DNA of 64,000 bases from NCBI GenBank assembly GCA_965240325.2, contig OZ251227.1, forward strand, positions 992,001-1,056,000. The letters are read 5' to 3'. This DNA is from Rebecca billardiae RCC1528 (taxonomy: Eukaryota; Haptophyta). Below are positions 1-11,029 of the stretch, one piece after another (position 1 is the stretch's first letter; every line of letters starts with the position of its first letter). Both the position numbers and the translations under genes were made by a program. Below the pieces are notes generated by a model. It made no database searches and was not told where the DNA came from. It saw only the letters and a program-made list of their open reading frames with translations.

Positions 1-1
1 G

Positions 2-1219
2 GGGAGCTCGCACGGCGGGCCGCCCACGCCGGTCTCGCGCGCGCACTGCGCACGCGTCGTCGGCGTCGCGTACGCGCCGGGCGACTCGGTGCGCTTCGCC
101 ACCGTCGCCGACGACCTGACGATGCGCATCTGGAACGCGTCCGACTACTCGGTCGAGGTGCAGGCGCTCACGCGCGACGCGGGGCTGCCGCTCTGCATCG
201 CCTTCTCGGGGACGGCGGTGTTCGTCGGGTGGGAGGACGGGAAGATCCGCGCGTACGACGCGGACGACGGCGCGCACATCTGGGCCATCGACGAGTGCCA
301 CCGCGGCGGCGTCTCCTGCCTCGTCCTCTCGCACAACCAGCGCTTCATGTGCTCGGGCGGGCAGCGAGGCGAGGTGCGAGTCTGGGAGCTCAAGACGCGG
401 ACGCTCGTCTCCCACCTCGTCCAGCACGACGAGCCGGTGCGCGCGGCGGCGGGGGGGTCGCCCTCGGCGGGTCGCGCGCGCGCGCGCCACCTCCTGGCCG
501 TGCTCGCCCCCGCGCTCGGCATCGCGTTCATCGCTCGCGCCCGTCCGGACCTCGGCGCGAGCGTCGCCGCCCGCCTGACGCCGCGATGCCCGCGCGCGCT
601 CCGCGCGTGCGCGCCCGGCCGCCGCGCAGGTGAACGAGCTCGTGCTCTCAGACGACGACCTGCTGCTCTACTCGGCGAGTCGCGACCGCTCGTTCATCTG
701 CTGGGACCTGCGCGAGGAGAAGAGGCTCGTGACGAAATCGCAGAGCGCCGGCGGCATCAACGCGATCGTGCTGCTTCCGGCGCCCACGCCCGAGGCGCGC
801 GCACCGCGCCGCATGTGCTCTGCGCGCATTTGCTTTGGCTCCCGCGCTGACGCCGTGCCTGCTCCGCCGCTGCCCGCACGTCGCTCGCGCCCGCGCAGAA
901 GCAAGTGTACGTGATGAGTGTCGGCCAGGAGAAGATGCTCACCTACTGGGACATGCGGCAGAACTCGCCGCTGAACAAGGTCCCGATCGGCAAGGAGCAG
1001 ATGTGCATCGCGGCCTCGTCCAACGGCAACGTGGTCGCGTTCGGCGGCGTGGACAAGATCGTGCGGCTGTACGACACGCTCGAGTACTCGCCGCTGGCAG
1101 AGTGCATCGGCCACTCAGACGCCATCGTCTCGATCAAGTTCAGCCCAGACGACCGCCAGATCGTGTCGACAGGTGCGGATGGATGCATCTTCGTCTGGAA
1201 CGTGTACTTCGGCGCGTAA
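2..1219 (+). CDS. WD40 beta-propeller protein, 3' part (CFAP52/WDR16-like), three exons
   Basis: The 5' end lies outside the window; the frame is open from base 2. Exons read as 2-436, 630-767 and 899-1219 (TAA). Both introns are phase 0: donor CCG/GTGCGC with acceptor CGCAG, and donor ATC/GTGCTG with acceptor CGCAG. Joined, the protein carries successive WD blades ending in MRIW, EVRVWEL, ICWDL, LTYWDM, RLYD and FVWN. The stretch with GGQRGEVRVW and the last blades (DKIVRLYD, STGADGCIFVWN) resemble the C-terminal propeller of CFAP52/WDR16, a doublet-microtubule inner protein of motile cilia. Other ciliary WD proteins such as WDR90/POC16 remain possible, so no symbol is given. Splice sites come from consensus and blade continuity only. 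Confidence 0.7.
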
Positions 1220-2039
1220 GGACTAAGGAGCCGTACTATTCGGCGTCGTAATAACGTCTGAGCAATCAGACTGTGCCGCCTGCCGAGTGCGAGTGCGGGT
1301 AGTCGGCGTTTCGATGACGACCGGCCGTTGCCACCTGGCGGCGCTAATTGAATATATTATTATAAACTAGCTATATATACATATTATGATCGGCTACGCC
1401 GATCTTCGGGTAGTAAACAACGAAGTTGAGGGCGCACGGCCCTACTGGTATGCAATAGTCGTCGCGTTCTTCACCGAATGACGATGCGCGCGCCCGGCGC
1501 GTCGCCGTGCAGGAGGCGCGGGCGCGAGTAATCGACGCGGTCGACGGCCCGGGCCTCGGGGGGCTGCGCCGCCTGTCGAACTCGACGCGCAGCAGCCGCA
1601 GCGCCTCCGCCCGGTGCGCATCGGGCAGCCCTGTTGTCTGTGGCCGCGCGCAGCGCGGAGATCGCGCTCGGCAGCTCGCCCGTCTCAGCCTCGCACAGCC
1701 TCGCGCGCTCGGCGGGATCGGCGCAGCGTCGGACGAGCTCGCTGCGGGGAAGAGCGTCGCGAGCAGCCGCGGCTCGAGCCTGTCTATCTACGACCTCCCG
1801 CAGCCGCAGTAGCCGCTCCTTGCACGCCTTTGTCTGTCAGGCTCGCCGCCGCGTCGATGCACTCGGTGCGAGGGCCGCTGCATGGCTGTGCGCGTCGGTG
1901 CCGCCGCGGGTGCTGTCGGCCGACGGCCCGGAGCGCGAGGACTACTGCGAGCACGGGCGAGAGGGGAGCACGGCGTCGCCCGTAGCATATGCCAACTCGC
2001 CATCATCGCGGGCTCGCCGCTCGCAGATCTAAGCCTGTG
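1220..2039. other. Intergenic region without a recognised gene
   Basis: AT-rich around 1340-1400, then GC-rich. Apart from the inverted-repeat module at 1384-1444 I see no coding signal that beats shadow frames in GC-rich DNA. Confidence 0.5.
1384..1444 (+). repeat. Outer inverted-repeat module, left copy
   Basis: About 58 bp reappears reverse-complemented at 29807-29865 with one clear mismatch in the core. It contains three consecutive potential hairpins: a GATCGGC/GCCGATC stem with 3-nt loop, a CTTCG/CGAAG stem, and a GGGC/GCCC stem. Sequence just beyond it (about 1457-1485) also resembles, in inverted orientation, the sequence at about 29672-29712. Confidence 0.75.
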
Positions 2040-2669
2040 GCTCTCGTGTCAGGCACGGTCAGGCATCCGTCGAGTGAGCGCCAGAGCCCCTCCTCACGGT
2101 CAGCGCGCGGCTCGCGCGCCAAATGCTTGCCGCGCCGCCATGCGCAGCCGTCAGCACGCCGCACGCGGCTCAGCCATCACAGCTCGGCCATGGTCATGGA
2201 CGGCGCGAGCGTGAGCGGTGAGGGTTGGGCGAGCGACTTCTGAACATGCCGAGAGCCTCAGCTGCGCGGCGTGCGGCGTGGCGCGCGCGGGCGCGCGAAT
2301 GGTCAGCTACGAGCCGGTCGACAACGGCCGCGTTCGTGCGACCGAGTGACGACGGCTCTCGTGTCAGGCACGGTCAGGCATCCGTCGAGTGAGCGCCAGA
2401 GCCCCTCCTCACGGTCAGCGCGCGGCTCGCGCGCCAAATGCTTGCCGCGCCGCCATGCGCAGCCGTCAGCACGCCGCACGCGGCTCAGCCATCACAGCTC
2501 GGCCATGGTCATGGACGGCGCGAGCGTGAGCGGTGAGGGTTGGGCGAGCGACTTCTGAACATGCCGAGAGCCTCAGCTGCGCGGCGTGCGGCGTGGCGCG
2601 CGCGGGCGCGCGAATGGTCAGCTACGAGCCGGTCGACAACGGCCGCGTTCGTGCGACCGAGTGACGACG
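2040..2669. repeat. Tandem direct duplication, 315-bp unit, two copies
   Basis: The unit at about 2040-2354 is repeated head-to-tail at 2355-2669 with no difference noticed, so the two copies encode the same stretch in every frame. The flanks differ (preceded by AGCCTGTGG, followed by TGCTCGGTTGG). The unit shows no convincing gene. The near-perfect identity implies a recent duplication or an assembly artefact. Confidence 0.9.
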
Positions 2670-3077
2670 TGCTCGGTTGGAAAACGCACTGGGCCGAAGA
2701 GGCATGGCAGGGCGGGGCGCGCGTGGTGAACGAGGCACGAATGCGATGCCGACGGCCGTTGGGACCCGCCGCAGATCTGCGCGCACCTGCGCTGAGTCTT
2801 GTCGGATTGAACGATCGCGTGCAGTGCCCGCCTGTTCGCGAGCCCGCGTCGAGTTTGCTTGCCAGTGGCCAGTGGCCAAGGCAGTGGCAGCGCCTTTTGT
2901 AGCGATGAGCAGTATTAATCGACGGGAGATAATTATAGTAATCAGAAAAGGTACGGTTATGAATCGCGCGCGGGAACGGAAACGCCTTAAAGGGCTACCC
3001 GCGTCAATGGTATATCTCGTCGCCCGCGAGGGTTCGTGCGAAACGATGCGGATCGCGTGCCCTAGAACATAGCGCCA
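2670..3077. other. Intergenic, nothing recognised
   Basis: The composition shifts from GC-rich to AT-richer. No gene, RNA or clear repeat boundary is visible. A weak resemblance to the reverse complement of about 28280-28330 (CGCCTT...TACCCG) is noted but not proven. Confidence 0.4.
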
Positions 3078-3499
3078 TAACCTGATGATATCCGCCACTG
3101 AGAAGCGACGGTTCATGACTTCAGATGCCGGCAATACTTTACTTCAAGCGACATAAAAGCCGACCGAATCTCTCTTTTCTATGGTTGGCGAGCTGTTTCA
3201 GGCTCTTACAATTCAAGCATCTTACTATGACGGAATGTTCGAACACACGGCTGGTGTTATGTGCTATTCCACCCTGCATTCCCCTAAGTGTTACTATCGT
3301 TAAAATTAGCATCTACTACAAACGCAATCATTGGCAGCGAAATGCGTCCACTAGGGGTCCGGTCACTAACATCTGCTACAAAAATCCCCAAAATCCTGCG
3401 CGCATCCTCTTTTTGATTTTGCGGAGCACGTGCGCCGCCCCCCCCCGGCTTTCGCTCACGCTCAGACCTTTCGGGGGGGGGGGGCGTGCGCCATAATAT
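3078..3499 (+). repeat. Dispersed ~420-bp repeat, copy A
   Basis: This segment runs from TAACCTGATGAT to GTGCGCCATAATAT and is matched in reverse orientation by 27817-28243. There are long identical blocks, for example around 3180-3340 and 3385-3490, separated by small indels. Near its end is a C-run and a G-run flanking CTCAGACCTTTC. Both copies keep a short open frame (MTECSNTRLVL...), but the identity extends well outside it, so I treat the element as non-coding. Confidence 0.85.
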
Positions 3500-4159
3500 T
3501 AGTAGCAGAATAAAATGAAATTATAATAGTAAGAAATAAAGAATGACCGTTGGCGTTGCAGGGCAGTCACCGCCACCGGTCTCAGATCCTGGCTGGTACG
3601 CACCCAGTCCGCCTTGCCCTTGGGCTTGGCAGGCCTTGGCTCCTCAAATCTCCGAATTGAGGTCCTCATCCTGGTCATCCTGGTCCTGGACTGAGGACTC
3701 CTGGGCCCGTGGCCTCCTCCGCCGGCCGCCAAGGCGGCGGTCTGATTCACTCTGATCAGTGGGCCGATGACCGATGCGCCACTGTGCGCCGGAGCTCTTA
3801 GTCGAGTGTCGTTGACAGGAATCAGGATAATTATGCGCAACTCTGACTCATCTGTCGTGTCTGGATGGTGCGCAACGTCTGACCCTGCTGTGACGACCCC
3901 ACCCGCACGGGCGCACGGGCACGGCTGCGCGCACCCAGCGGCGCCCACGGCGGCCCGCCAGACTTAGAAGGCATCAGTGACTTCGTCATCATCATATACT
4001 CACTACTCAGACTACTCCGCCCGTCGATTGACGCCGTCGACACAGCAGCCGTGGCGGGCAGCGTGGCTCTCGCGCCCACGCGCAGGTTTTGCTCCTAATC
4101 ATAGTCCTACTCCTACTCCTACTCTTACCTACGAGTTCATCCTACTCCAGTACTCCTCC
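3500..4159. other. Intergenic, nothing recognised
   Basis: About 660 bp between the dispersed repeat and the 3' end of the surface-protein gene. It contains short CCT-rich and TCATCA-rich simple stretches and no supported gene. Confidence 0.4.
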
Positions 4160-6092
4160 TCACGGCCGCCGCGGGGCGGCGCGGCGCTCGCCGAGCGCCG
4201 CGCCTTGCTTCGACAGGGCGAGCGCCTGCAGCCGCAGCCCCCGCGCGTGCCGGTGCGCGCGCCACAGCCGCCACACGCCTGCCGCACCCAGCGCGAGCAG
4301 CACGAGCGAGCCCGCGACGACGCCCACGATCACCGCGGTGCGCCGGCGCGCGGCGGCGGGGTCACTGCCCGCGCCCGCTGTGACCTCGAGCGTGGTGGCG
4401 GTGCCGCTGAGGTCGGGCGAGTCGGTGTCGCCGCCCGCCGCCGCCGCCGCCGCCGCCGCGAGCAGCCCGGGCGTGCACGCGGCTGCCTCGACGCCCTGCG
4501 CGGCCGCCGCCACGCGGCTCGCGTCGAGATCGGCCGAGTACACGCGCACGTCCTGCACGGCGCCGCTGAGCGCGCCCGCCGGACCATTGATCGCCGAGCG
4601 CCCAATGAACACGCGCGTGCGCGGCACGTCGTACGGGCGCAGGTCCTGCTCGCTGAACGCGTTCGGCGCGCCGTTGTGGTGCAGCTGCGCGCGCGCGCTG
4701 CCCACCGTGACCGCCGCATGGAACCACTCGCCCTCGGGCCACGTGGCCGGCTCAGTACCGGTGCCAACGAGCTCGGCGCCGAGCGGCGCGCCGCCAGCAC
4801 CGTGCACGGCGAAGGTGAGGCGGTGCTCGCCCGCGCGCCGCCGCAACGTGACGCCATGCGCCTGCGCGTCGTCCGCGGCGGCAAACAGGTATGTCAGCGC
4901 CGGCGTCGCCGCCGAGGCGGGCACCCACACCCACGCCATGATGGTGAGCTCGACACGCGCCGTCGGGTCGGCGCCGCGCGCCGCCATGTCGGCGAGCTCG
5001 ACGTAGCGCACGGCGCTGCCGCCCTCGGGGTGGTTGAGCACGCCGAAGGGGCTGACGCTGTACCCACTCAGCTCCGCGCCGCCGACGACCAGGCTCGCCG
5101 CTGAACCCGCCGCCAGGTCGGCGGTTACGAGGGTGATCTTTGCCTCGGCGACGGGGGTGGCGCCAGCCACGTCCGCCAGGCTGGATTCGAGCGGCCAGCG
5201 GCGAAGCAGCGTGGGGCATGAGCCGCACGGCTGCGCGTTGAAGCCGGAGGCGATTTGCTTGATGTACGCCTCGGTGAGGTACGTCGAGTAGATGCGCACG
5301 TCCTGCACTGCGCCCTCGAGCCGATGCGAGCCCACCAGCGAGCGGCCGATGTACCACGTGCGCGGCGCATCGTACGGGCGCATGTCCTGCTTGCGCATGT
5401 GCGTGAGACCGCCATTGTGGAACAGGTACGCGGCCGTCCTGCCGATGCTCACGGCGGTGTGGAACCACCGGCCGGTCTGGAACGTGCCAGCTGCGCCGAT
5501 GAGCTGGATCCCAATCTGATTCCCAGCGCCGTCGAAAGCCCGGAAGCGGATCCTTCGGCTGAACGCGGTGTGCTTGCTTAGGACGATCTTGTGGGCTCGG
5601 TCGGAGTCGTGCGAATCGAGGACGCGCGTGGCCGCTCGCGCGTGGTCGGCGGGCGCGAGCCAGACCCACGCCATGATCGAGATGGGCTTGCGCACGGCCC
5701 GGTTGGAGCCAGCCGCAGGCACCCTGCCCGCGTCGATCCACTGCAGCCGCGCCTCACCCTCGGGCACATCGGCGCCGCCGAAGCGGCCAAAGCCGCCGAC
5801 CTTGCGTGTGCGCCCGCCGCCAGAGAGCGCCGTGGCGGGCGCGGCGGCGAGCACCGCGCTCACGTCCGCGATCGGCCCGATGGCCACCGGCTGCGTGAGC
5901 GGCGGCTGGCTCGCGCTGCCGCCGACCACGTCGGAAAAGCCCGCGTCGGCGGTGAGCGGCCAGGAGTGGAGCGCGGCGTCGCACGCGGGCGGCGGCTGGC
6001 TGGGCGGCGGGGCGGGCGGCGGCGGCGAGGGCGGCGAGGGCGGTGGGCGCGGCGAGGGCGGCGGCTGGCTGGGCGGCGGGGCGGGCGGGGCG

Positions 6093-6124
<32 letters not shown>

Positions 6125-6716
6125 GCGCGGCGAGGGCGGCGGCGGCGGCGTTGGCGCTGGCGCGCCGACGCACAGCCCGTCCCACACGCCGACCACGTCG
6201 CATGCCCGGCCCGAGTTGCAGCTCGCCACCTCGCGCCGGACCACCGCGCCGTCCGCGCGCAGCGTCACCTCAGCGATCGTGTAGTCGCAGTTGCCAGTGG
6301 CCGAGTTATACGGAGCGCGGTTGTCGACGCGCCACTCGAGCGCGCCGTCGTGCAGCAGGTGCGAGGTGACGTCGCGCCTGCTGATGCAGTTGCGATAAGA
6401 GTGGCACGTGCCCGCGTACGTCCAGCACGCCGAGCCCGTCAGCCGCTGGCCGTCCGCGTACACGTGGAAGTTGGTTAAGTAGTGGCGCGAGCGCACGCGC
6501 ACGTCGAGCGTGTACGACGCGGCGTTTGCGCACCACGGCGGCGGCGAGGGCGGCGGCGAGGGCGGCGGCGGCGGGAAGGGGGCGAGTGGCGGGGGAGACG
6601 GCGGCGGCGGCGGCGAGGGCGGCGGCGAGGGCGGCGGCGAGGGCGGCGGCGAGGGCGGCGGCGTGGGGGGCGGCGAGGGCGGCGGCGAGGGCGGAGGCGG
6701 CGAGGGCGGCGGGAGA

Positions 6717-6748
<32 letters not shown>

Positions 6749-7354
6749 GAGAGGCGGCGGCGGCGAGGGCGGCGGCGAGGGCGGCCGCGAGGGCGGTGGC
6801 GGGTGCGACGGCGGCGAGGGCGGCGGCACGGGCGGCGGCGTGGGCGGCGGCGGTGGTGCGGGCGCGCCGACGCACAGCCCGTCCCACACGCCGACCACGT
6901 CGCACGCCCGGCCCGAGTTGCAGCTCGCCACCTCGCGCCGGACCACCGCGCCGTCCGCGCGCAGCGTCACCTCAGCGATCGTGTAGTCGCAGTTGCCAGT
7001 GGCCGAGTTATACGGAGCGCGGTTGTCGACGCGCCACTCGAGCGCGCCGTCGTGCAGCAGGTGCGAGGTGACGTCGCGCCTGCTGATGCAGTTGCGATAA
7101 GAGTGGCACGTGCCCGCGTACGTCCAGCACGCCGAGCCCGTCAGCCGCTGGCCGTCCGCGTACACGTGGAAGTTGGTTAAGTAGTGGCGCGAGCGCACGC
7201 GCACGTCGAGCGTGTACGACGCGGCGTTTGCGCACCACGGCGGCGGCGAGGGCGGCGGCGAGGGCGACGGTGAGGGCGGCGGCGATAGCGCCGTGCCCAT
7301 CACCGCGCCTACGCCGAGAAGGACGGCCGCTGCGATGGCGCCCGCGCGCGCCAT
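4160..7354 (-). CDS. Large proline-rich surface protein with two Cys-rich modules, two LamG-like domains and a C-terminal TM segment
   Basis: 1064 aa from the ATG at 7354 (MARAGAIAAAV); the longer frame begins with a non-ATG codon. Order: signal peptide about 1-22; SPPP linker; a ~125-aa module with 8 Cys (WCANAASYTLDV to DGLCVG) about 38-161; a long SPP/PPP linker; a second, almost identical module about 271-396; another Pro linker; two concanavalin/LamG-like domains (AWVWLAPAD..., AWVWVPASA...) about 456-705 and 713-952; a Gly/Val/Leu TM segment about 1003-1028; a short basic tail. Hydroxyproline-rich SPPP linkers are known from algal cell-wall and extracellular-matrix proteins. A role in adhesion or cell-surface recognition is inferred. 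The Cys module was not recognised as a named family. No intron is needed. Confidence 0.75.
6162..7232 (-). repeat. Internal duplication of the Cys-module coding sequence (period ~702 bp)
   Basis: The DNA at about 6162-6530 recurs at about 6864-7232 almost base for base; the one difference noticed is a synonymous CAT/CAC near 6199/6901. The identity extends through third codon positions. The intervening and flanking GGCGGCGAGGGC-type runs, which encode the Pro-rich linkers, are the likely recombination substrate. Confidence 0.85.
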
Positions 7355-7549
7355 GCTCGTGGTCGCTTGGCGGTGCGACAAGCTTGCCCTGGCGGTGGGA
7401 AGGGCTCGTCGCCCATTCGCGGGGTCTCGGATGACGATGCGCCACCAAAGGAAGCGCGGCCACGGCCCTTGGATGCGCGCTTTTCAGTTACTGTTCAGTT
7501 CATAGATGCCCATTCGGGACTTCCATTAATCTACTGATGATGACTGTAT

Positions 7550-7595
7550 CATATATATATATATATGTATATCGCCACATATATATATATATTGA
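7550..7595. repeat. (TA)n microsatellite
   Basis: Interrupted TA repeat immediately upstream of the surface-protein gene. Confidence 0.9.
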
Positions 7596-7603
7596 TATGG
7601 CTA

Positions 7604-8803
7604 TTAATGTGAGTAGTTGAGTAGTAGTTTGAACAACGAAGATCGGACGGAGATCGTGGTCTTCAGATGCAAGACCTGGAAGCCCCCCTTGGGAGTTTTC
7701 AGTTTGGGCTCAACGCGGCCCGGCGAGGCGGTCCTTCTGAGGATTGCGAGGATCCTAAGAGCAGGCGGCCGGCGGGCGAGCACACGACGCCGCCGCCGCG
7801 CGTCGGCGCCGTCAAGTCGAGCGGGCAGAGGCTGACAAAGAGCTCGGCGCGCGGCACGCCGTGCGGCGGGGAGCCGTCCGCGCCGTGCACGCTCACTGGC
7901 ACCCACGTCTCCTCCGCCGCGCTGCTCGCCTCCCGTCCACGTCGTCCGACCGACGCCCATCGGCACGTGACGTTCACGTTGCCCAAAATGCGTGAATTGT
8001 TTCGCGGTTTGGCGGACCGGCCCGTGGAAAAACGCAGCGGCGGCGCAGTGCGTGGCCGTCACGCACTTCTTGCCTCGCGCCAAGCTCTGATTGCGTATCT
8101 CGCCCGCAGCTGGCCGCCGGCCGCTGCATCCAAGCCGGAACAAGATTCGCACAGACCAAAGCCGCGATGACAGAGCACGTGTGGAGTGAGCAGGCGCCTG
8201 AGCGCGACACGCGCGAAAGATGATGCGGCCACGCCCCTGCACGACCGCCCGACCGCCTAGTTGCCGCTCGGCGCATCTCAAGTACCCCTCGCGCAAGCGT
8301 TTGTTTCACTACAGACAGCACCGAATCAGTGACCGAACGAACGACCGCATCGGCCGGATCGCGACGACGAGGCACAATGCTCGAGCTGCGCGAACACAGC
8401 GCGTGCGCAGTGAGTAGACGCCTGAGCGCGACGTGCACTCGATACGATGCGGCCACGCCCCTGCCAATCGCTCGACCGCCGCAACACGAAGGGTGCCGGC
8501 GCGGTTCGTAATGAGCCTCGGTCGACCGCTGCTTGGCCTTGCTTGCGGGACCAGATAGTTGCATTCGTTGAGGCCGTTGCGCAGCTGGGCGCTTGGCACG
8601 CGGTCGTGGCACTCACTGCTCCGCGCGGACCAAAGCCGACCTGACGGGGGTCCTGGGCATCAGGTTAAGACGAGGTGTTTTGCGTCGTCAGTTTCAATGG
8701 CGGCCGGCAGCAAACCGTCAGTTGCCTGGCCCTCCGTCCGGGTTTCGTTGCTTGACAGAGCAGGATCGGTCAGCGCGCGGACGCGCTCCAAAAAGCAGCG
8801 ACG
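7604..8803. other. Gene-poor region with a coding-like fragment and a degenerate tandem duplication
   Basis: On the minus strand about 7745-7915 there is a frame with consistently G/C third positions (VHGADGSPPHGVPRAELF...). It looks like an exon or gene remnant, but I cannot link it to a start, an end or a family. At about 8190-8480 a roughly 224-bp imperfect direct repeat is visible (GCGCCTGAGCGCGAC... ATGCGGCCACGCCCCTG appears twice, at 8223 and 8447 for the second motif). No complete gene is supported. Confidence 0.35.
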
Positions 8804-11029
8804 ATGGAAACCCACGCGGCGCGCGAGCGCGGCGAAGTGTCATGGCGCTGGCGCCGCACACTGTTCGTCGTGGCGATAGGTGTTGTGGCCACTCTCGCAT
8901 GCGTGGCACTCCTGCCGCCACGGTCTGCCCCCTCCGCCGCACAGGCGCAAGAGATTGAGAAGGTGGAAGCCGGCTGGGCATTCACAGCGCGTGAATCCCA
9001 GCACGATCGTGATGGTGACGATGACGACGACAATGATGACGAGGACTACGTCGAAAACGATAGTGACATCTTTGTGACGCCGTGGAACGACGAGTACGGC
9101 CATACGCAGCACATGCACACATTTCGCGGGTCGCGCCACCGCATCCGCGACGATTACGATTACGACGAGGATGATGATGACGACGACAACGTTGACGACG
9201 ATGGCGACATCTTTGCGGTGGCGGTAGACGACGCGTCCGACCACACCGAGCACGAGCACGCACATCGAGAGCGGCCGCACCGCCACCGCGATGCCGATGA
9301 CGACGATGACGACGAGGGCGGGCACGCCCACCGCCATCGCCGTAACCGCACGGAGCACGCCGAGCACCAGCACGTGAGCCGTGTGCACCACGAGCGCGCT
9401 GACCACCACCACGAACACGTCAGCCACCAGCACGAGCGCGAGCCCCGCACGCACCACGAGCACGTCAGGAATGAGCGCGAGCCGCGCGAGCCGCGCGAGC
9501 CGCGCGAGCCGCGCACGCACCACGAGCACGTTCGGCGTGAGCGCGAGCCGCGCGAGCCGCGCGAGCCGCGCGAGCCGCGCACGCACCACGAGCACATACG
9601 GCGTGAGCGCGAGCCGCGCGAGCCGCGCGAGCCGCGCGAGCCGCGCGAGCCGCGCGAGCCGCGCGAGCCGCGCGAGCCGCGCGAGCCGCACACGCACCAC
9701 GAGCACATTCGGCGTGAGCGCGAGCCGCGCGAGCCGCGCGAGCCGCGCGAGCCGCGCACGCACCACGACCACCACCGCCGCCACGGCGTGGACGAGGAGA
9801 TCGAGCTCGAGGGCGACGAGGGCGAGCGCGAGGCCGTCACGGCCAACAACGAGCACGAGGGGCGCGAGCACCACATGAGCCGCGAGGAGCGCCGCGCCGA
9901 GCGCGACGCCTCGGCCCACCACCACCACGAGCACGGCATCATGCGCAACCCCGGCCCGGCGGTCGAGATCGGCGCAGAGGCGGAGTACCAGAAGGCGAGC
10001 GAGCTGCTCGACCGCGCGGGGCGCGAGGCGCTCGAGGGCAACGGCGCGGGCGTGTCGACGGAGCCTCTGAGCAGGCACTCGACGGCGACGCTCTCGACCA
10101 TCGTCGTCGAGCCGTGGATGACCAACCGGCGCTTCACGCCCTTCAACACGCTCGGCGCCATCATCGCGCACGTGCCGTCGGCGCCCGAGACGGACGAGCT
10201 GCAGCTGTGGCTGCCGGGCACGTATGCGCGCTGCGTGCTGTACTCGACGCTGCTCAAGTTTGTCGCCGCGCGCGGCGTGCCCGTCCTCTGCCTCGCGTAC
10301 GACAACCGCGTGGAGGTCCAGCACATGGCCCGCTCCAACTGGAGCAGCGCGTTCCCCGACTCATACTACGACCTGCGGATGCAGCAGTACAACGGCTCGG
10401 TGTCGGACGAGCCGTCGAACAACATCGAGACGCGGCTGACCGACGCGCTCAGCTACCTGCACATGCACTTTGCGGACGTCTACCCGCGCTGGAGCACGTT
10501 CCTCTCGCCCGACGGCGCGCGGCCCGAGTGGACGCGCATCCGCGTCGCCGGCCACTCGCAGGGCGCGGGCGCGGCCGGCTTTATCGCCTACCTCAACGAC
10601 GTGCCGCGCGCGACGTGGTTCGGAGGCGTGTGCGACAGCTCGTTCTGGACGCTGAAGGCCCCGCGCGCCACGCCCTCCGCCCGGCTGTACGCGCTCGCCC
10701 ACACGCTCGACACGTTCATCTGCCCGTGGAGCGTCGTGCAGGAGGGCAACGGCACGCTCGGCTTCGGCTCGTGGCGCAACTCGGGCGCTGCGCCGGACGG
10801 CTCCACCACGTTCATCGGCGAGGACAACGCGACCGAGCCGCTGCGCACCAACACGATCGTGTCGACGATCCGCCCGCCCAAGTGCTCAGCGCGCGAGGCG
10901 GCGAAGCCCAACGGCTGCTACTTGCAGGCCCACGACGCGGGCGCCATCGATGGCGACACGCTGCGCAAGTACTACGAGCCGAGCGTGTGGCCGCACCTCT
11001 TCGGCGTGCGCGCGGACCCCATCCCGTGA
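8804..11029 (+). CDS. Secreted or type II membrane alpha/beta-hydrolase (BPSS1187-like) with a long His/Asp/REP-repeat stalk
   Basis: 741 aa, single frame from the ATG at 8804. A hydrophobic segment (about 21-42, [19 protein letters not shown]) acts as signal anchor or signal peptide. Residues about 60-390 are low complexity: Asp-rich runs, many [11 protein letters not shown] clusters and a long REP tripeptide array encoded by a 9-bp minisatellite. The C-terminal ~300 aa form a hydrolase-like domain: [16 protein letters not shown], then [11 protein letters not shown], and a nucleophile elbow [12 protein letters not shown] around residue 585. Later Asp (LDTFICPW) and His (QAHDAGAI) could complete a triad. 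This layout matches the bacterial and algal BPSS1187 hydrolase family, whose substrate is unknown. The His/Asp stalk could bind metal ions or act as a spacer; that is inference. Confidence 0.7.
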   Translation: METHAARERGEVSWRWRRTLFVVAIGVVATLACVALLPPRSAPSAAQAQEIEKVEAGWAFTARESQHDRDGDDDDDNDDEDYVENDSDIFVTPWNDEYGHTQHMHTFRGSRHRIRDDYDYDEDDDDDDNVDDDGDIFAVAVDDASDHTEHEHAHRERPHRHRDADDDDDDEGGHAHRHRRNRTEHAEHQHVSRVHHERADHHHEHVSHQHEREPRTHHEHVRNEREPREPREPREPRTHHEHVRREREPREPREPREPRTHHEHIRREREPREPREPREPREPREPREPREPREPHTHHEHIRREREPREPREPREPRTHHDHHRRHGVDEEIELEGDEGEREAVTANNEHEGREHHMSREERRAERDASAHHHHEHGIMRNPGPAVEIGAEAEYQKASELLDRAGREALEGNGAGVSTEPLSRHSTATLSTIVVEPWMTNRRFTPFNTLGAIIAHVPSAPETDELQLWLPGTYARCVLYSTLLKFVAARGVPVLCLAYDNRVEVQHMARSNWSSAFPDSYYDLRMQQYNGSVSDEPSNNIETRLTDALSYLHMHFADVYPRWSTFLSPDGARPEWTRIRVAGHSQGAGAAGFIAYLNDVPRATWFGGVCDSSFWTLKAPRATPSARLYALAHTLDTFICPWSVVQEGNGTLGFGSWRNSGAAPDGSTTFIGEDNATEPLRTNTIVSTIRPPKCSAREAAKPNGCYLQAHDAGAIDGDTLRKYYEPSVWPHLFGVRADPIP
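9476..9762 (+). repeat. Minisatellite encoding Arg-Glu-Pro repeats
   Basis: Blocks of the 9-mer CGCGAGCCG are interrupted by a larger ~60-90-bp unit (CACCACGAGCAC plus GTGAGCG), giving nested repeat orders. It lies wholly in frame, so length changes would only lengthen or shorten the stalk. Confidence 0.9.

Noticed and set aside
3125-3496. Open frame inside the dispersed repeat, partly conserved in copy B
   Set aside because: Nucleotide identity extends outside the frame and indels disrupt it, so conservation is that of the repeat, not of a protein.
6482-7505. Gly- or Arg-rich plus-strand frames opposite the surface protein
   Set aside because: They mirror the Pro-codon runs of the real gene.
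9476-9762. Regularly spaced repeats resembling a CRISPR array
   Set aside because: In-frame protein-coding minisatellite in a eukaryotic gene; no unique spacers.
8840-10338. Long minus-strand frames opposite the REP/His-rich gene
   Set aside because: Products of the 9-bp repeat read in other frames; no motif, while the plus strand has a signal anchor and hydrolase motifs.
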